The notes under the pieces were generated by a model. That model worked only from the letters and a program-made list of their open reading frames with translations. It did no database searches and was not told the origin of the DNA. Source: Thecamonas trahens ATCC 50062 (Eukaryota > Apusozoa > Apusomonadida > Apusomonadidae). From it: 64,000 nt of DNA. Both the position numbers and the translations under genes were made by a program. Positions 19,326-31,800 of the stretch are shown here, piece by piece. Location: NCBI RefSeq assembly GCF_000142905.1, contig NW_013657669.1, positions 184,500 to 248,499 of the forward strand, written 5' to 3'. The first letter of the stretch is position 1. The number at the start of each line of letters is the position of its first letter.

Positions 19326-19389
19326 GTGGCCGGGAGGATTCTACCCCACGCGACGCAGACCGCTTCTGCCGCTTGGTGGGGCCGGACAT
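17819..19389 (-). CDS. multi-HMG-box protein, UBF-like, with one apparent frameshift
   Basis: This is probably a nuclear chromatin or rDNA transcription factor. It begins MSGPTKRQKRS, a likely nuclear signal, then has a run of 17 Thr. HMG-like segments follow: KALADANKVTAARNVNIIFS to AALSPGERAQFMAHAAVDAR; RPKRAKPAAELFARHLYPEL to AMDREPFEAEHARL; KPKRPPRPDHLATVDYAKEH to WTNTSDEDKAKYIARAKEEE; and PRSARSIYFDNNRERAARAV to LHSSERADHETR. The tail is Lys/Ala-rich and then Asp-rich, like UBF and HMGB1. The frame changes near 18956: ...ANQRQ is in one frame and VLEAFIDKFPYYAPG in the next. One added base (CAGTT to CAGGTT) restores a continuous 523-residue protein. ATG 19389 is the first Met before the basic start. 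Which function it has is inference from architecture. Confidence 0.7.
17836..17875. repeat. (GTC)n triplet repeat, coding for Asp
   Basis: Near-perfect GTC/GAC repeat with a few ATC/TTG interruptions, read on the minus strand as the Asp-rich C-terminus of the HMG-box protein. Confidence 0.9.
19277..19325. repeat. (GTC)16 triplet repeat, coding for Thr
   Basis: A perfect GTC repeat of about 16 units, read on the minus strand in the ACG phase as the Thr run near the N-terminus of the HMG-box protein. It is the same triplet as the C-terminal Asp run, but read in a different phase. Confidence 0.92.
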
Positions 19390-19718
19390 GGTAGGTGTGT
19401 GAGGGGGGGGAGGGGGAGGAGAGGGGGGGAGGTAGAGGAGAAGTGGACGAGGGAGAGGGAGGGAAGGAGGGAAAGGGGTGACGTGGGGTGGGGTGGAGGT
19501 GGAGGGGTGGGGTGGGGTGGGGTGGAGGGTGGAGTGGGCGGGATCTGATCGTGATCGTGATCTGATCGTGATCGTGATCGTGATCGGGATCGGGATCGGG
19601 ATCGTGGTCGGAGTTGGGAGAGGTGGTGGGGGAGGTGGAGGGTGGGGGGAGGAAGGGGGGAGGAGGAGGGAAGAGGGGGAGCAAGAAGAGAGAGAGAGGA
19701 GTAGTTGGTGAGAGGAGA
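19390..19718. other. G-rich upstream region of the HMG gene with (GATCGT)n
   Basis: The plus strand is strongly G-rich (GGGGAGG, GGGGTGGGG units), so the minus-strand promoter or 5' UTR is C/T-rich. At about 19541-19611 a GATCGT/GATCGG hexamer repeat places some 12 GATC sites in 70 bp. No exon is seen. Confidence 0.7.
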
Positions 19719-20027
19719 NNNNNNNNNNNNNNNNNNNNNNNNNNNNNNNNNNNNNNNNNNNNNNNNNNNNNNNNNNNNNNNNNNNNNNNNNNNNNNNNNN
19801 NNNNNNNNNNNNNNNNNNNNNNNNNNNNNNNNNNNNNNNNNNNNNNNNNNNNNNNNNNNNNNNNNNNNNNNNNNNNNNNNNNNNNNNNNNNNNNNNNNNN
19901 NNNNNNNNNNNNNNNNNNNNNNNNNNNNNNNNNNNNNNNNNNNNNNNNNNNNNNNNNNNNNNNNNNNNNNNNNNNNNNNNNNNNNNNNNNNNNNNNNNNN
20001 NNNNNNNNNNNNNNNNNNNNNNNNNNN
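19719..20027. other. assembly gap (309 N)
   Basis: A run of 309 N. The left flank is G-rich repeat. The right flank is low-quality-looking sequence. The missing bases lie between the HMG gene 5' end and the beta-MPP gene. Confidence 0.99.
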
Positions 20028-20576
20028 TTGGTTTTTTTTCTCGGGTGTACAATTAGCAAAAATTTTTTTGGGGCAGGAATTGCCACAAACACAAGATTAT
20101 TTCCCCTTTTTTGGCCTCTTTTTAAAAACACCCACACACAAATAACCCCCGTGCTGGGGGCTTCCAGCGCCCCAGAGGCCGGGGGTGGGGGGGCGGGACC
20201 GGCTCTGTTTCTGTGGTGCAACCCGCCGCCCCCCCAAGGCCCAATTTTGGGAGGGAACGCTGGGGGTTCTTTCTTCCCCCCCCAGGGCCCCCCCGCCCTA
20301 AAAGGGTAAAAAGCCCTCCCTTTTCCAAACCCGGCTTGATTTCCAAATGGGGGAGGGGGGGAGGGCCAAAACTCCCCCTCAACTAAAAAGCCACACAAGA
20401 ATGGGCCAGGTAGAAGGAAGCGGGGTCCGGGTTGGTGAAAATAACGGGAATTTTCGTTCCCGGCCGGTCGATCAAATAAGGGAAGGGGGGGGGGGGGGGG
20501 GGGCTTTGGTCGCTCGGGCGGGCCGGGCTGAGCAGGGTCCAAGCTAACACCCGTCGTCAGACCGACACAGACCGCA
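20028..20576. other. probable low-quality contig end, no gene
   Basis: From 20028 to about 20520 nearly every base sits in a homopolymer of 2-8 (TTTTTTTT, AAAAATTTTTTT, CCCCCCC, GGGGGGG), and the composition differs from everything else in the window. This looks like the tail of a poor read next to a gap. Open frames through it, rich in Gly/Pro/Phe/Lys, should not be believed. A poly-G run at 20486-20503 follows. Sequence typical of the genome resumes near 20505. Confidence 0.65.
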
Positions 20577-22359
20577 ATGGCCTCGTTTGCACGCTCGTTT
20601 GCCCCCCCGTCGGTGGCCTCCTTCCCGACTGTACGCCATCCTTTCCTCCCATGTTGTTTCCTCTCTCTCCGTACCCCCCCCCCCCCCGCCCTCCGCCCCC
20701 TACGCCTTGGCTGTGGCCGTCCACTGTGTGCGCAGCCTCGGCGGCATTTTTTGCTCCGCTTCCGGCGGGGCAGTATCAGGCCTAGCAAGCGCATAAAGAG
20801 AGGGGTCAGTCTGTAACTCTGCACAGATACGCTTCTACCTAGCGTGCATGTCTGTACCGAGTTGCACATTGTTACCTTTTCCACACCGTGTGGTAGAGGG
20901 TGCGCAAGCGGCGGCTGAAGCGTTGGCTGTGATCAGTGGCACCGTGGCCCCCTTCCCCGCCCTCCCCGCCACTCACCCCGCGTGCATTACAGTTTGGGCG
21001 GCGGCTGCTGGCGACCGCCGCACCTGCCGCGGCTGAGGTGCTTGAGGTTGCGCCGACCAAGGAGACGACGCTCTCGTCCGGGCTTCGTGTGGCCACGGAG
21101 GCGTCCGGCAGCGACACGGCGACGGTCGGGGTGTGGATCAACGCCGGCTCGAGGTTTGAGACGGACGAGAACAACGGGACTGCGCACTTTCTGGAGCACA
21201 TGGCGTTCAAGGGACGTCGTCGCGGAGCCAGACGCAGCTCGAGCGCGAGGTGGAGAACATGGGCGGGCATCTGAACGCGTACACGTCGCGCGAGCAGACT
21301 GTGTACTACGCCCAGGTGCTCAAGGACGACATTCCCAAGGCTGTCGACATCCTCTCCAACATCCTCCAGGACTCGCGGCTTGACGAGGACGCGATCGAGC
21401 GTGAGCGCGGGGTCATTCTTCGTGAGGCTGAGGAGGTGGCCAAGGACACGACCGAGGTTGTGTTTGACCTCCTCCACGCCGGCGCGTACAACGGAACGCC
21501 GCTTGCGCGGACGATTCTGGGCCCGGAGGAGAACATCAAGTCGATTACCAAGGCGCATCTTGAGGACTACATTGCGACGCACTACACGGCGCCGAACATG
21601 GTTGTTGCCGCGTCGGGCGCGGTGGACCACGACGCGCTGTGCGAGCTTGTGGACAAGTCGTTTGGCTCGCTGCCGACGGCGCCGGCCGGCAAGGCCGCCG
21701 CGCCGGCGCACGTCGCGTCCGAGTTTACCGGGACCTCGGTGCAGCAGCTCGATGCCAACGTGCCGCTGGCGCACTTTGCGCTTGCGCTCGAGGGCGTCGG
21801 CTGGACGCACCCGGACTCGTTTGCGCTCATGGTGGCCCAGACCATGATCGGCTCGTGGGACCGCGCGTCCGGCGGCGGCAAGCACGTCGCGTCGCCGCTC
21901 GCCCACCTTGTGGCCAACAACGAGCTCGCCCACTCGATGAACTCGTTCCACACCGTGTACTCGGACACTGCGCTCTGGGGCGTCCACGCTGTCACCGAGC
22001 CGTCCAACCTTGACGACCTCATCTACGTCATCGAGCAGGAGTGGGTCCGCCTCTCGTTCTCGGTCGGCGACCGCGAGGTCGAGCGTGCCCGCAACCAGCT
22101 CAAGACCAACATCCTCATGCAGCTTGACGGCACCGCCGCCGTCGCCGAGGACATTGGCCGCCAGATGCTGACCTACCGCCGCCGCCTCACCCCGGCCGAG
22201 GTCTTTGCCCGTATCGACGCCGTCGACGCCGACACCATCAAGCGGGTCGCCAACGAGTACCTGTACAACAAGTCGCCCACCATTGCCGCCGTCGGCTCGC
22301 TTGACGGCATGCCCGACTACGCCCGTCTTCAGTCGTGGAACTACTGGCTCCGCGCCTAA
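20577..22359 (+). CDS. mitochondrial processing peptidase beta subunit, two exons, one apparent frameshift
   Basis: Beta-MPP is the zinc-binding catalytic half of the protease that removes matrix presequences; in some lineages it is also the Core 1 protein of complex III. Exon 1 20577-20630 encodes [18 protein letters not shown], a presequence. The intron is 20631-20992 (donor GTACGC, acceptor TTACAG, ACTCAC 18 bases before the acceptor). Exon 2 continues [11 protein letters not shown]. The M16 zinc motif HxxEH is present (HFLEHMAF), with downstream [10 protein letters not shown] carrying the third ligand Glu. Typical beta features include [28 protein letters not shown] and [14 protein letters not shown]. 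The frame breaks near 21211: TTCAAGGGACG should be TTCAAGGGGACG, giving [20 protein letters not shown]. With that base the protein is 473 residues. Confidence 0.92.
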
Positions 22360-22679
22360 TGGTGGTCTCTCCGACCAGCTAGGCCGGACCAGAGGCCGAG
22401 GCCAGCGAGATAAAAACAACAAAAGCCCCCCCCCGCCAGCCCGGCTCTTCCTCGTTTCCCCCTCTCCCTTGCGCAACAAACAACCGCATTCCGTGAATCA
22501 ACCCAATTCTACCTCGATTGTTTTCATATCGATTCATGCATTGGTTCATTTCTTTATCGATTGATTCGTTTGTTCATTTGTTCGTTCGTTGCTTTTCCTC
22601 TGCCGCCTTGTCCATTCGCTTCCCATTCCAGCCACCAACCGGACGGCGGCTGCTTGTCACACTGCACCCCTGTCGAACC
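22360..22679. other. intergenic, nothing recognised
   Basis: 320 bp between two plus-strand genes. The last 200 bp are T-rich with repeated TTCATTTG/TCGATTCAT-like words just before the SLC44 start, a likely promoter or 5' UTR. Confidence 0.5.
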
Positions 22680-25221
22680 ATGGCCAAGAAGTCGTCCAAG
22701 GGCTCGAGGGGCTCCAAGGGCTCCAGGGACTCCAAAGGCTCCAAGGGCTCCAAGGGCAAGGGTAGCTCGTCCAAGGGCGGAAAGGGCTCCGGCGGCCGCC
22801 GCAGCTCCAAGAAGAACTCGTCCGGCAAGGGTACGTCGGACTTCGTTCCTTCAGCGTGGGCTGCCTGCGGCACTAGCCCCTCCCCCCCCTCCCTCATTGC
22901 CACAGTCCCTACCCACGGTAGCACACCTTTTGTCACCCCCCACCTACCCACACTATCTCTACTACACCGTCACCACGCCCCTATTCCTTTTCTCTTTTCT
23001 CCCATCCCTTTCCCTGCTTGCTTCAGCCTCTCGCCCGCCCCATCCCCCCCCCCCCCCCCCCCCGCCCTCTCCCCGCCCCCGCCGGTGGCGTTGTTCGTCG
23101 CAGAGCGTTTTTTTGCCCGCAATGGGCCAAAACGCCTTTCCCACCGTTCCGCCCCCCTCCTGGTGGTTCAACCACCAGCCAGCCAGCTAGCCAGCCAGCC
23201 AGCTAGCCAATCAGCTACGCCAACTCCACCGCCCTCCCCCCCCCCTCCCCTCAACTCACCATCTTCCGTTGCATGCAGTGTACGGTGGTCCCAAGTACAC
23301 GCCACGGCACACGGATTGCTTCTTCCTCCTCCTGTTCATTTGCTTCCTCGTGGGAATGGTGGTGGTGTCGATTGTTGCTGTGCGCAAGGGTGACATCAAC
23401 CGGCTCATTCGCGGGCGTGACATGTACGGCAACCTGTGCGGCGTGAAGAACAACGGCGACGGGCGCAACACGCTCGACCACACCTCGCGTGGGGTGCTCA
23501 TCTTCCCCAACCCGGTGCGGCTGTCGGTCTCGTACTGCGCGGAGCGGTGCCCGTGCACCAAGGACTCGCCGTGCCCGAACGTCGACTTTTCGAACCCGGA
23601 CTACTCGCGGCTGCTCTGCCCGTACCAGCGTGACGGGTCGCCGGTGTATGCCGGCGGACCGTCGAACCCGAGTCACATTGTGACGTTCAACACGGACGGC
23701 AAGTGCTACTGGTGGTTCAACACGCGTGAGATCATCAACCGGTGCATCCCGACCGGCTCGGAGTTCTTTGTCTCGCCCAACTCGAACTCGACGACGTCTG
23801 CCGACTCGTCGAACATTGACAACCTGCGCGACCAGACGACCAAGATTCTCGGTGACGTGAACCAGACCAAGTACTGGCTGTTCCTGCTTGCGGGCGTGGC
23901 GCTTGTGCTCGGCTTTGTGTGGCTCATCATGCTCACCCACTTTGCCGGCTTCTTTGTGTGGACGACGATTGTGCTCATCTTCCTCGCCTCGCTCGGCGTC
24001 ACCATTTTCCTCGGCCTCGAGTACAAGGAGGACCGCGACGAGCAGCAGAAGCTCGAGGCGCAGGGCCGCGGGCAGGACGTGACCAACTCGGAGAAGGCGC
24101 AGAAGACGACGCTGATGGTGCTTGCGGTCATTGCCGGCATCATCACCATGGTCATCCTCGTCCTCATCTGCTTCTTCTTTAACCGCATCAAGGTCGCTGT
24201 CCGCCTCATCAAGGAGGCTGCCAAGGCTGTGGGCGAGATGAAGCTTATCATCCTCTTCCCGCTCGTCACGCTCTTCTTCCTCATTGCCGTCCTCATCTAC
24301 GGCATCGCCTTCTGGCTCATCCTCGGCACCGTCGCCGACGACGTCAACGACTCGGACGGCAACTGGAAGGGCACCAAGTCGGACCGCACACTCCAGGGCA
24401 TGCAGGTCTACTTTGTCTTTGGCATTTTCTGGCTCGTCGCCTTTGTCCTCGCCGCCACCGAGATGACCTTTGCCCGCACCTTTGTCCGCTGGTACTATGC
24501 GCCCAAGGGCAAGAAGGCCGGCTCGGGTGGCAAGGCCCAGGGCGTCGGTTCGTGCACCGTCTGGCGCTCGTGGGGCACCGTCATGTGGTACCACCTGGGC
24601 ACTGTCGCCTTTGGCTCGTTCATCATTGCTGTCGTCATGATGATCCGCGCCGTCATCTGGTTCATCCAGCGCAACCTCGAAAAGTACAAGGGCAACGACT
24701 TTGTCGACAAGCTGCTCAAGTGCCTCGGCTGCTGCTTTGCCTACGTCCAGCGCTTCCTCGAGTTCATCAACCGCAACGCGTACATTGTGACCGCCATGAT
24801 CGGCATCGGCTTCTGCGGCGCCTGCAAGCGCGCCTACCACCTCCTCACCTCGAATGCCGTCCTCCTCATCGCCGTCTCGGGCGTCGCCGAGTTCCTTCTC
24901 TTCCTCGGCAAGCTCTTCATCACCGTCTCGGTCGTCATCGTCGCCGTTCTCATTTTCCGCTCTGACGACGAGCTCAACTACTGGGCCATCCCGGTCATCC
25001 TCGCCGCCCTCATCGCTTACGCCGTCGCCACTGCCTTCCTCTCGCTCTTCTCCATCGCCATCTCGACCATCTTCCTCTGCTTCTGCAACGACATCGAGTA
25101 CGCCACCATCAACGGCAAGGGCGAGGACGAGGTCTGGCCCCATGTCTCGCCTTCGCTCGACAAGTTCATCTCCGAGTTCAAGGGAGCCTCGCCCGAGGCT
25201 AAGATGGTCGACGCCAAGTAA
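22680..25221 (+). CDS. SLC44 choline transporter-like protein, two exons
   Basis: CTL/SLC44 proteins are multi-pass membrane proteins; animal members carry choline or ethanolamine. Exon 1 22680-22830 encodes a 50-residue cytosolic leader made of KGS/RGS repeats (MAKKSSKGSRGSKGS). The intron is 22831-23278 (donor GTACGT, acceptor ATGCAG, ACTCAC 20 bases before the acceptor). Exon 2 starts VYGGPKYTPRHTDCFFLLLF, the family's conserved segment before helix 1 ('R.CTD...'). A Cys-rich extracellular loop follows (YCAERCPCTKDSPC). About nine more hydrophobic helices come next, with the family's GSLCFGS-like region appearing here as YHLGTVAFGSFIIA and the conserved IQRNLEKYKG and KCLGCCFAYVQRFLEFINRNAY. 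The total is 697 residues. The leader repeats are unusual. The substrate is inferred from family only. Confidence 0.93.
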
Positions 25222-25842
25222 GTGTTGACCGTCGCTGGCGGTGACCGCTGTAAATCGAGCCTCAGCCCCCCCCGTCCCCGCCCCCCGTCCGGCCTCCCCC
25301 GCTATCTGCCACTCGTGTCTGCCAACGGTGCTAATTGGCATGTGATACAGTGAGCGTTCCTGTCCTTACAAGTATACACCCGCACGTCAGCTCGGGTGTA
25401 TGGTTAAAATAGAACCTTCCACACTATCTGCGCTCTCTATCTGCTCAAAACACCCGGCTCATCCACAACTTCTACCACCGCCATCCTCTTCCCTGCGTGG
25501 TGATGTCGCAGCTCCACGGCGACTCGCGGTGTCACCGAGGCAAATCAATGCCACGCCGCAACCGTGTTCAAATTGACACAAACTTAACATTGTCCGCTGA
25601 AGCTGTTATCAAACTCTGTTCACCCGCACCACCGACGCAAACTTTACCCCATACCTTCCATACCCCTCTTCCTCTGTCCCCTTTCGACGCGTGGGCCTCT
25701 GCCCCCTCCCCATCCTCCCCCTTCTCCCTGCGTTGCCTTTCTTCTCCTCGTTTGTATTTACAGCTCCCCGTCCTCCCGAGTGCCTTGCGCAAAGACATTC
25801 CTCGGTATCCTGACCTGACCTGACGGTCTTATTGTCTTAATT
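25222..25842. other. intergenic region with one perfect hairpin
   Basis: 621 bp between SLC44 and the kinase-STAND gene. A perfect 9-bp stem (ATACACCCG / CGGGTGTAT) with a 10-base loop lies at 25374-25401, about 150 bp after the SLC44 stop. The rest is C/T-rich with no supportable exon. No tRNA arms were found. Confidence 0.6.
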
Positions 25843-28800
25843 ATGGACTCGTCGAGGCCACCACCTGCACAGGCCATGGCCAACCCCAGCTGCTCCGACG
25901 AACCTCTGTTCGTTGATGTTGAGCAGGATGCTGCCTCTGGTGCATACACAGAGTTTGCAGACACTCCGGCGCCAGACGCGCCTGTCACCCCTGCCGCAGA
26001 CAGGTTCGTCCTGAACCGTTCGGCTGAGACATCGTGCGTTGCTGGCAGTACGTCGTCCAACTCGATGGGCCTCTCTGTCTCGGTCGACCTGGACGGCCTG
26101 GCCAACCTTGGCGCCTCAGATTATCACAAGGCGCTCTCGGACAATGACGCTTCGGCAACGTCGACGTCCTCAGACTCGTCGCTATCGTTGAGCGCAGAGT
26201 CGTCGTCATCATCCTCATCACATCTCGACCCCGCCTCCCGGCAAGCTTCTGGCTGCAGCACCGACAGCGTCACTTGTGGCGATGCCGACTCTGTTGACTA
26301 TGAATACGAATCGGTGCCACAGCTGATGGTCTCGGCCTCGTTGATTAGCAGTGTTGCATCTGGCGTGGCGTCCAAGCCATCGAGCTCGGTATCCAGGTCG
26401 GGGACCGAGTCGCAAGACTCGGACGATGACGACGCGTCGATCTCGATCTCCTTCTCGCAACGCCTGACTGAGATCGATGACGTGTCTGCGGAGAACTCGC
26501 TCAAGGCTGTCACAGCACCGGTCGCGCCCGACCTCTCGATCGCTTCGACCGACTCGTCGATCACCCACGCACTCAACATTGGCATTTCGGTCTCGGGCCG
26601 GGTGCCTACCTCGTCATACCAGTCGCGCGCACAGTCAATGTTGGGCGCATCAGCGTGGTCCAACATCTCGTCGACGGCCATCTCGCCGTCAACCAAGTCG
26701 ACAACATCCTCGTTTGCCGAGACTATTCGCTCCGCCGGCGGCAAGACGCCGCTCGAGGCAGTCGCTTGGGCAGACCTCACCATCTCTTACCAGCTCGGCT
26801 CAGGCGGCTTTGGCGAGGTATGGGGCGGGACTTGGGGCGCCACTTCGGTCGCCATCAAGCGGCTGACGCTGAAGGGCGATGGTATCCTCTCCCAGCTCAA
26901 CGACCTTGTTGCTGAAGCCTCCGTCCTTGCCTCACTCTCACATCCCAACATTGTGCAAATGCTGGCCATCTGCACAGACACCGCAAATCCGGCCATTGTC
27001 ACCGAGCTCATGGAGTCGGGAGATCTTTTTGAAGCTCTCTTTCCGCTCAAGAAGGCTGATCTTCGCAAAGCGCGCAAGGAGGCTAGGGGGAAGAACCCGA
27101 CGTCTTCGTCAAGCTCTTCGTCGTCAAATACTCCCTCCTCAGGTGCGCCTTCGGCAAGTACCCACTCGTCAACCAAGTCGTCCTCGTGTGGCACCTCACA
27201 GTCGTCTGGCACGAACAACTCGTCGCACGGCTCATCGTCGAACAACTCGTGGTCAAACTCGGAGGGATCGACCGGTATCGTCCCGGGTCACCTCTCTGAC
27301 CGTTCCAAGCTCCACATTCTCCATGGCGTCTGCTGTGGCATGGAGTACCTGCATCGCTGCGGCATCCTGCATTGTGATCTCAAGCCGCGCAACATCCTGC
27401 TCTCGCGGGCGGGATCGGTGGTCAAGGTTGCCGACTTTGGCCTCGCTCTCACGCTTGCTTCCGGCTCGGTCCGCGGCTTTGCGGGCACACCGCGGTACTC
27501 GGCGCCCGAAGTCATCATGGGCGACGCCCCGTGCCAAGCTTCGGACGTCTTCTCCTTTGGCATCCTCCTCTACGAGACCGTCACCCAGCTGCGAGCTTTC
27601 CCCAAGATCTCGCGCATCAAGAACTGCTACGCGTCGCTCCTGCCCCCAGCCGTCCTCGCTGCTGCCGAGGCTGACGAGATTGATGACTCGTTGCCCGAAG
27701 TCTACGACTCGCGCCTCTTTCGACTCACGCTCCCGATCATCATCAAGTGCATCCAACACCAACCGGACTCACGCCCGTCGTTTGCTGAGCTCGCCAGCTC
27801 GTTTGACTCGCTCATCACCCATCTTGCCACCACTGGCGAGGTCTTTCCATCGGTCCCTCCGCTGCTTCCCAACGCTGATGTTGTGGAGCGGCCACGGCTT
27901 GTTCGCTCGGTCGTCCGCAGCCTGACAGCAAGGGGTTCAGCTCCGTCTTCGGCATGCGATTCGCCCAACATCATGAGCAAGGCTCCATCCAAGACCACGA
28001 AGAAGAAGCGCCTCTTAAGGAACTCCGCGGACCGCGATGTCGTCGTGGCCACCAACAAGTCTACCAGCAGAGACCGCTTGCTAGTCTCGTCTGACTCTTC
28101 GCACGCACGCTACTCCTCCCACGGTGTCGTCGCTATCGGCGGCCCGGGCTCGGGCAAGACCTGGCTTGCCTCCACCATTGCCCATGAGCCGGAGGTTGGC
28201 GCAAAGTTTCGCGATGGCATTCACTGGCTCAGCCTCTCTTCGCTCTCGTCACTCAGTGATCTCGTCAACTCGCTCGCGCTTGAGCTTAACATCAAGCTGC
28301 GAGCCGAGCAGCTTCAGTCGCTGCGTGCCGCACGTGACGCCATCTCGTCCCGGCTTGCCGACAAAGCCCTTCTCCTTGTTCTCGACGGTCTGGTCTCAGC
28401 ATCGCAACTTGCTCTCTGCCATGTCCTTGTCGACGCGCCGGACTCGAGGTACCTCGCTACCACCACACCCGACGTGGTCGACAAGCTGGTCGGTTCGAGC
28501 CTGCCAGAACTCACATCGATTGTCATTCCGGAGCTCGGGACCAGCGAGGCTCGTGCGCTGTTTGCCATTCACTCGGGCCTCTCCGCCTCCACGCTTCCCG
28601 ACGTTACCACCACCATCATGACCAAGGTCGCACTCAACGCCGACGCGCTTTGCCGAATCGGCGACGTCGTGGCCCGACAGTGTGATGCAGTCTGGACTTT
28701 TGCCTCGGACTTTGTCACTGAGGCTGTGCGCGAGGGCATGACGCCACAGCGTGCTGCTGTCGCACTCGCAGTCCGCTCGCTCCACGCCATCCGCTACCGC

Positions 28801-31800
28801 TTCCGAGAACTTGCTGTCTTCCCCGCCGGTAAGCTCTTGCCCGTTGCGCCGCTAGTTGTCCTGTGGCGTTCGGCCGATGAGCCGCTCTACCCTGTCGACG
28901 TCGAGCTCATTCTCCGCATGCTCGCCGACAAGGGTATTTTCCACCTGGCGTACCCTTCGGCCATAGACCCGAACACCGTGGCGTGGATGCTCACGCCACC
29001 GGCAGCTGACCTCCTGGCCTGGCGCGAGGCGACGTCGCAGCAGGCCGAGGTCGCCGGCCACACTCGGATCCTGCGCGCGTACACGGCGACGCTGGCTGAC
29101 CCGTTCTCGGCCAACGTCCTCTCGTTTGCCGAGTGGCGGACCGGGCCTGTCGCCACCGACGCGTACTACCGACAGAACCTGGTGCGGCACCTGCTTGCCG
29201 CGGGCCAGATCACCGCCGCTGTCAACCTCGTTGTCTCGTACTACTGGTACCGCGACGTGACCCGTGCCGAGCGCGACGACGACCCTTGGTTCTGTGCAGG
29301 CTCGGATCCCATCGCGCAGTACCTTGACGACCTCTCGCAGGTTATCAAGGCGTTGAGTGACCCAGCCATTGCCGCCATCCACATGTCGAGCTCCTCTGGC
29401 TCAGAATCTGGTACTCCCGTAGATGCCTCGCTCCTTCCGTGGCTCGCCGAGGCCGATCGTGGTGCGGCGACCCAAGAGCTGAGCAAACGGCTGGCTGCGA
29501 CAAGCGACCTTGCTGACCTTACCAAGCTCCGTGAGCTGCTCAACCTTTCGCGCGGCTCGCTCAAGTCGCTCCCGAGTATGGTTTACTTTCAGCTGCTTGG
29601 CCGCATGTGGCCGGTTCCTTCGCCCGACGACGTCTCGCCAGTTGTCATGAAGTTTATCAATGACGCACTTGAGCACAAGTCCCGCGCCGAGATGATGTAC
29701 GTTCCGCGCTCGGGCTTGCTTGTCGCCCACGGCGGCGGCCTCCGGGCTGCAATCCGCAGCCATCCGCACCGCATTGTGGCCATGGTTGCGGTGGGCAACT
29801 CGTACGCCGTCTCGCTCTGCGAGTCGTGCATGTGCGTGTGGGACGTGGTCGCCGGCACATGGGCCGAGCATGCCGTCGATCGGTTTGTCCCGACCTCGTT
29901 CCTCGACGACAACGGATGCGGCTCGTCTGCCAGCTCACCGCTTGTCTCGCCCTTTCCATCATCGACAAGCAACCCGTTTGCTCCTATCGACTCGGACGGC
30001 TCGTCGCACTCTCACGAGACTGACAATGGGGGCGGACTGAAGTCTGCAGCGTCGGCAGCGACCTCTTGGTCCACGCGAGTTCTCATCGCTTCGGCCGGCG
30101 AGTACTTTGCGGTGGTCACCCCGTTAGCCGCCCGCATTTACACCCTTTGCCAAACGCCGTCGGTCGACGAACCGTTTGACGACCACGCTTCTTTTATGCG
30201 TGCAGAGCAGACCGAGGCCGTCGGCGCCGCGATCATTATGATCGGCAGCGTCCCGCATCTGGTCGTCCTCACCAACGAGCCGGCACCGGCTGTCGTGCCG
30301 CAATCGCTTGTCGACGGCGCCGACGTCGGCGCCAGCCCTGTCTTACTGGACAACGCCATCGAGTACGACAGGCTGGTCACGGCGGCAGCCGCGCCGCTCG
30401 CCGCCATTTCGACGAGCACGGGCGTGATCACCGTGGTCGACTTTTCGTCCAACTTGATCCTCTTCCACGCCGCGGTTCCGCTCTCCGACGAGGACAATGG
30501 CCGCCAAACCGCGGTCACTGCGGTGGCTGTCTCACACCTCGTGCTGGTGGTCGCCACCGACTTTGGCATCTACATTTGGTCGGAGTCGGAGCTCCATCGG
30601 GCACACGGCGCGTCGATGCTTGCCAAGCACGCGACAAGCGTCGAGGTGGACCGACAAGGGACGGCGCGACTCGACGCGTGCGCACCGACGGCCTCTGTAC
30701 CTATCACTGACGTATCATCGCTCTATGCTATTCCCGAGTCGATGAATGTGGTGGTCGGGCGGGCAAACGGCGAGCTGGTGGTGGTTTCGGCGATTTCGGG
30801 CCGTATGCTCGGTGCGCTCGATCTCCACTCACCGTCCTCGGTGACGAGCATGACCGCGGTCACGTACCAGAACGCCGAACTACTGGTGAGTGGTGACGCC
30901 GACGGGCTCGTGTGTGTGTGGAACGTCGCCAACGTCCTCACCCAGCTCGGGGCATCGGGACGGGCAGCGTCGGCCTCGTCGCGCGGCCTCGCACACCGAT
31001 CAGAGATTACGGCCCTGACTGCCCACGGCGAGATGAATCTGGTCATTACCGGCTCGGGCGATCGTACCATCAACGTGTGTGACACCCAGTCGGGAGCAGT
31101 GCTTGATATCCTGCTCGGCCACGACGCAGCGGTTGTGGCGCTGATGTGGAGTAAGGAGAAGGTGGCCGATGGCGCCATGCTAATGAGCGTCGATCGGGGC
31201 GGCAGCGTGTGCAGCTGGCACGTCTCTCGCAGTGGTTCGCAGCGCCTCTCGCGCGGCAAGGTCCCGTTTGCGGCCGAGATCTCGACTGCTGCGCTAAGCA
31301 ACCGCGGCATCATGTACCTTGGCTATGAGTCGCCCGATGCAGTCGTCGGGTACTCGGTCCAACCTGGCGCCACTCGTTCCAACCTCAGCATCAAGGCCGT
31401 CTCGCACTTGCGCGACGTGTCAGGCGCCGTCTTGGTATGCAAGCACGGGTACGTGGCTGCGCGCGGAACAGCACCGTACAACGCTACGGTCTCGATGTTC
31501 TCGGCCAAGCGTCATGTGCTTGTCTCGGAGCTCAGCGACGTCCACTTTGGCATGGTGACCTCGATCGACATCTTCCAAGTGGTGAAGCGGGTGCTTGTCG
31601 CCACAGGTGGTGCTGATCAGTCGGTGGCTGTGTGGGACGCCGTGACGGGCACCTCGCTTGTCCGAGTCGCGATCAAGCTTGGCAGCATAACCTCGCTTCG
31701 CCTGTTTGCTCTCGAACACTCCAGCTCGCTGCAGTTGGTGCTCAATTCCAGCGGCCGTCGGCCGTCGGTGGTTGTACTCGCACTACGGTCGGCGACGCCA

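Noticed and set aside
20028-20884. Minus-strand Gly/Pro-rich and Lys-rich frames reading into the N gap
   Set aside because: The sequence looks like poor-quality read tail, so these frames are not trustworthy.
25800-25842. GTATCCTGACC followed by GTCTTAATTATG, resembling a U12-type donor and branch site
   Set aside because: Only about 40 bp apart, the donor differs from RTATCCTTT at two positions, and no exon is joined by it.
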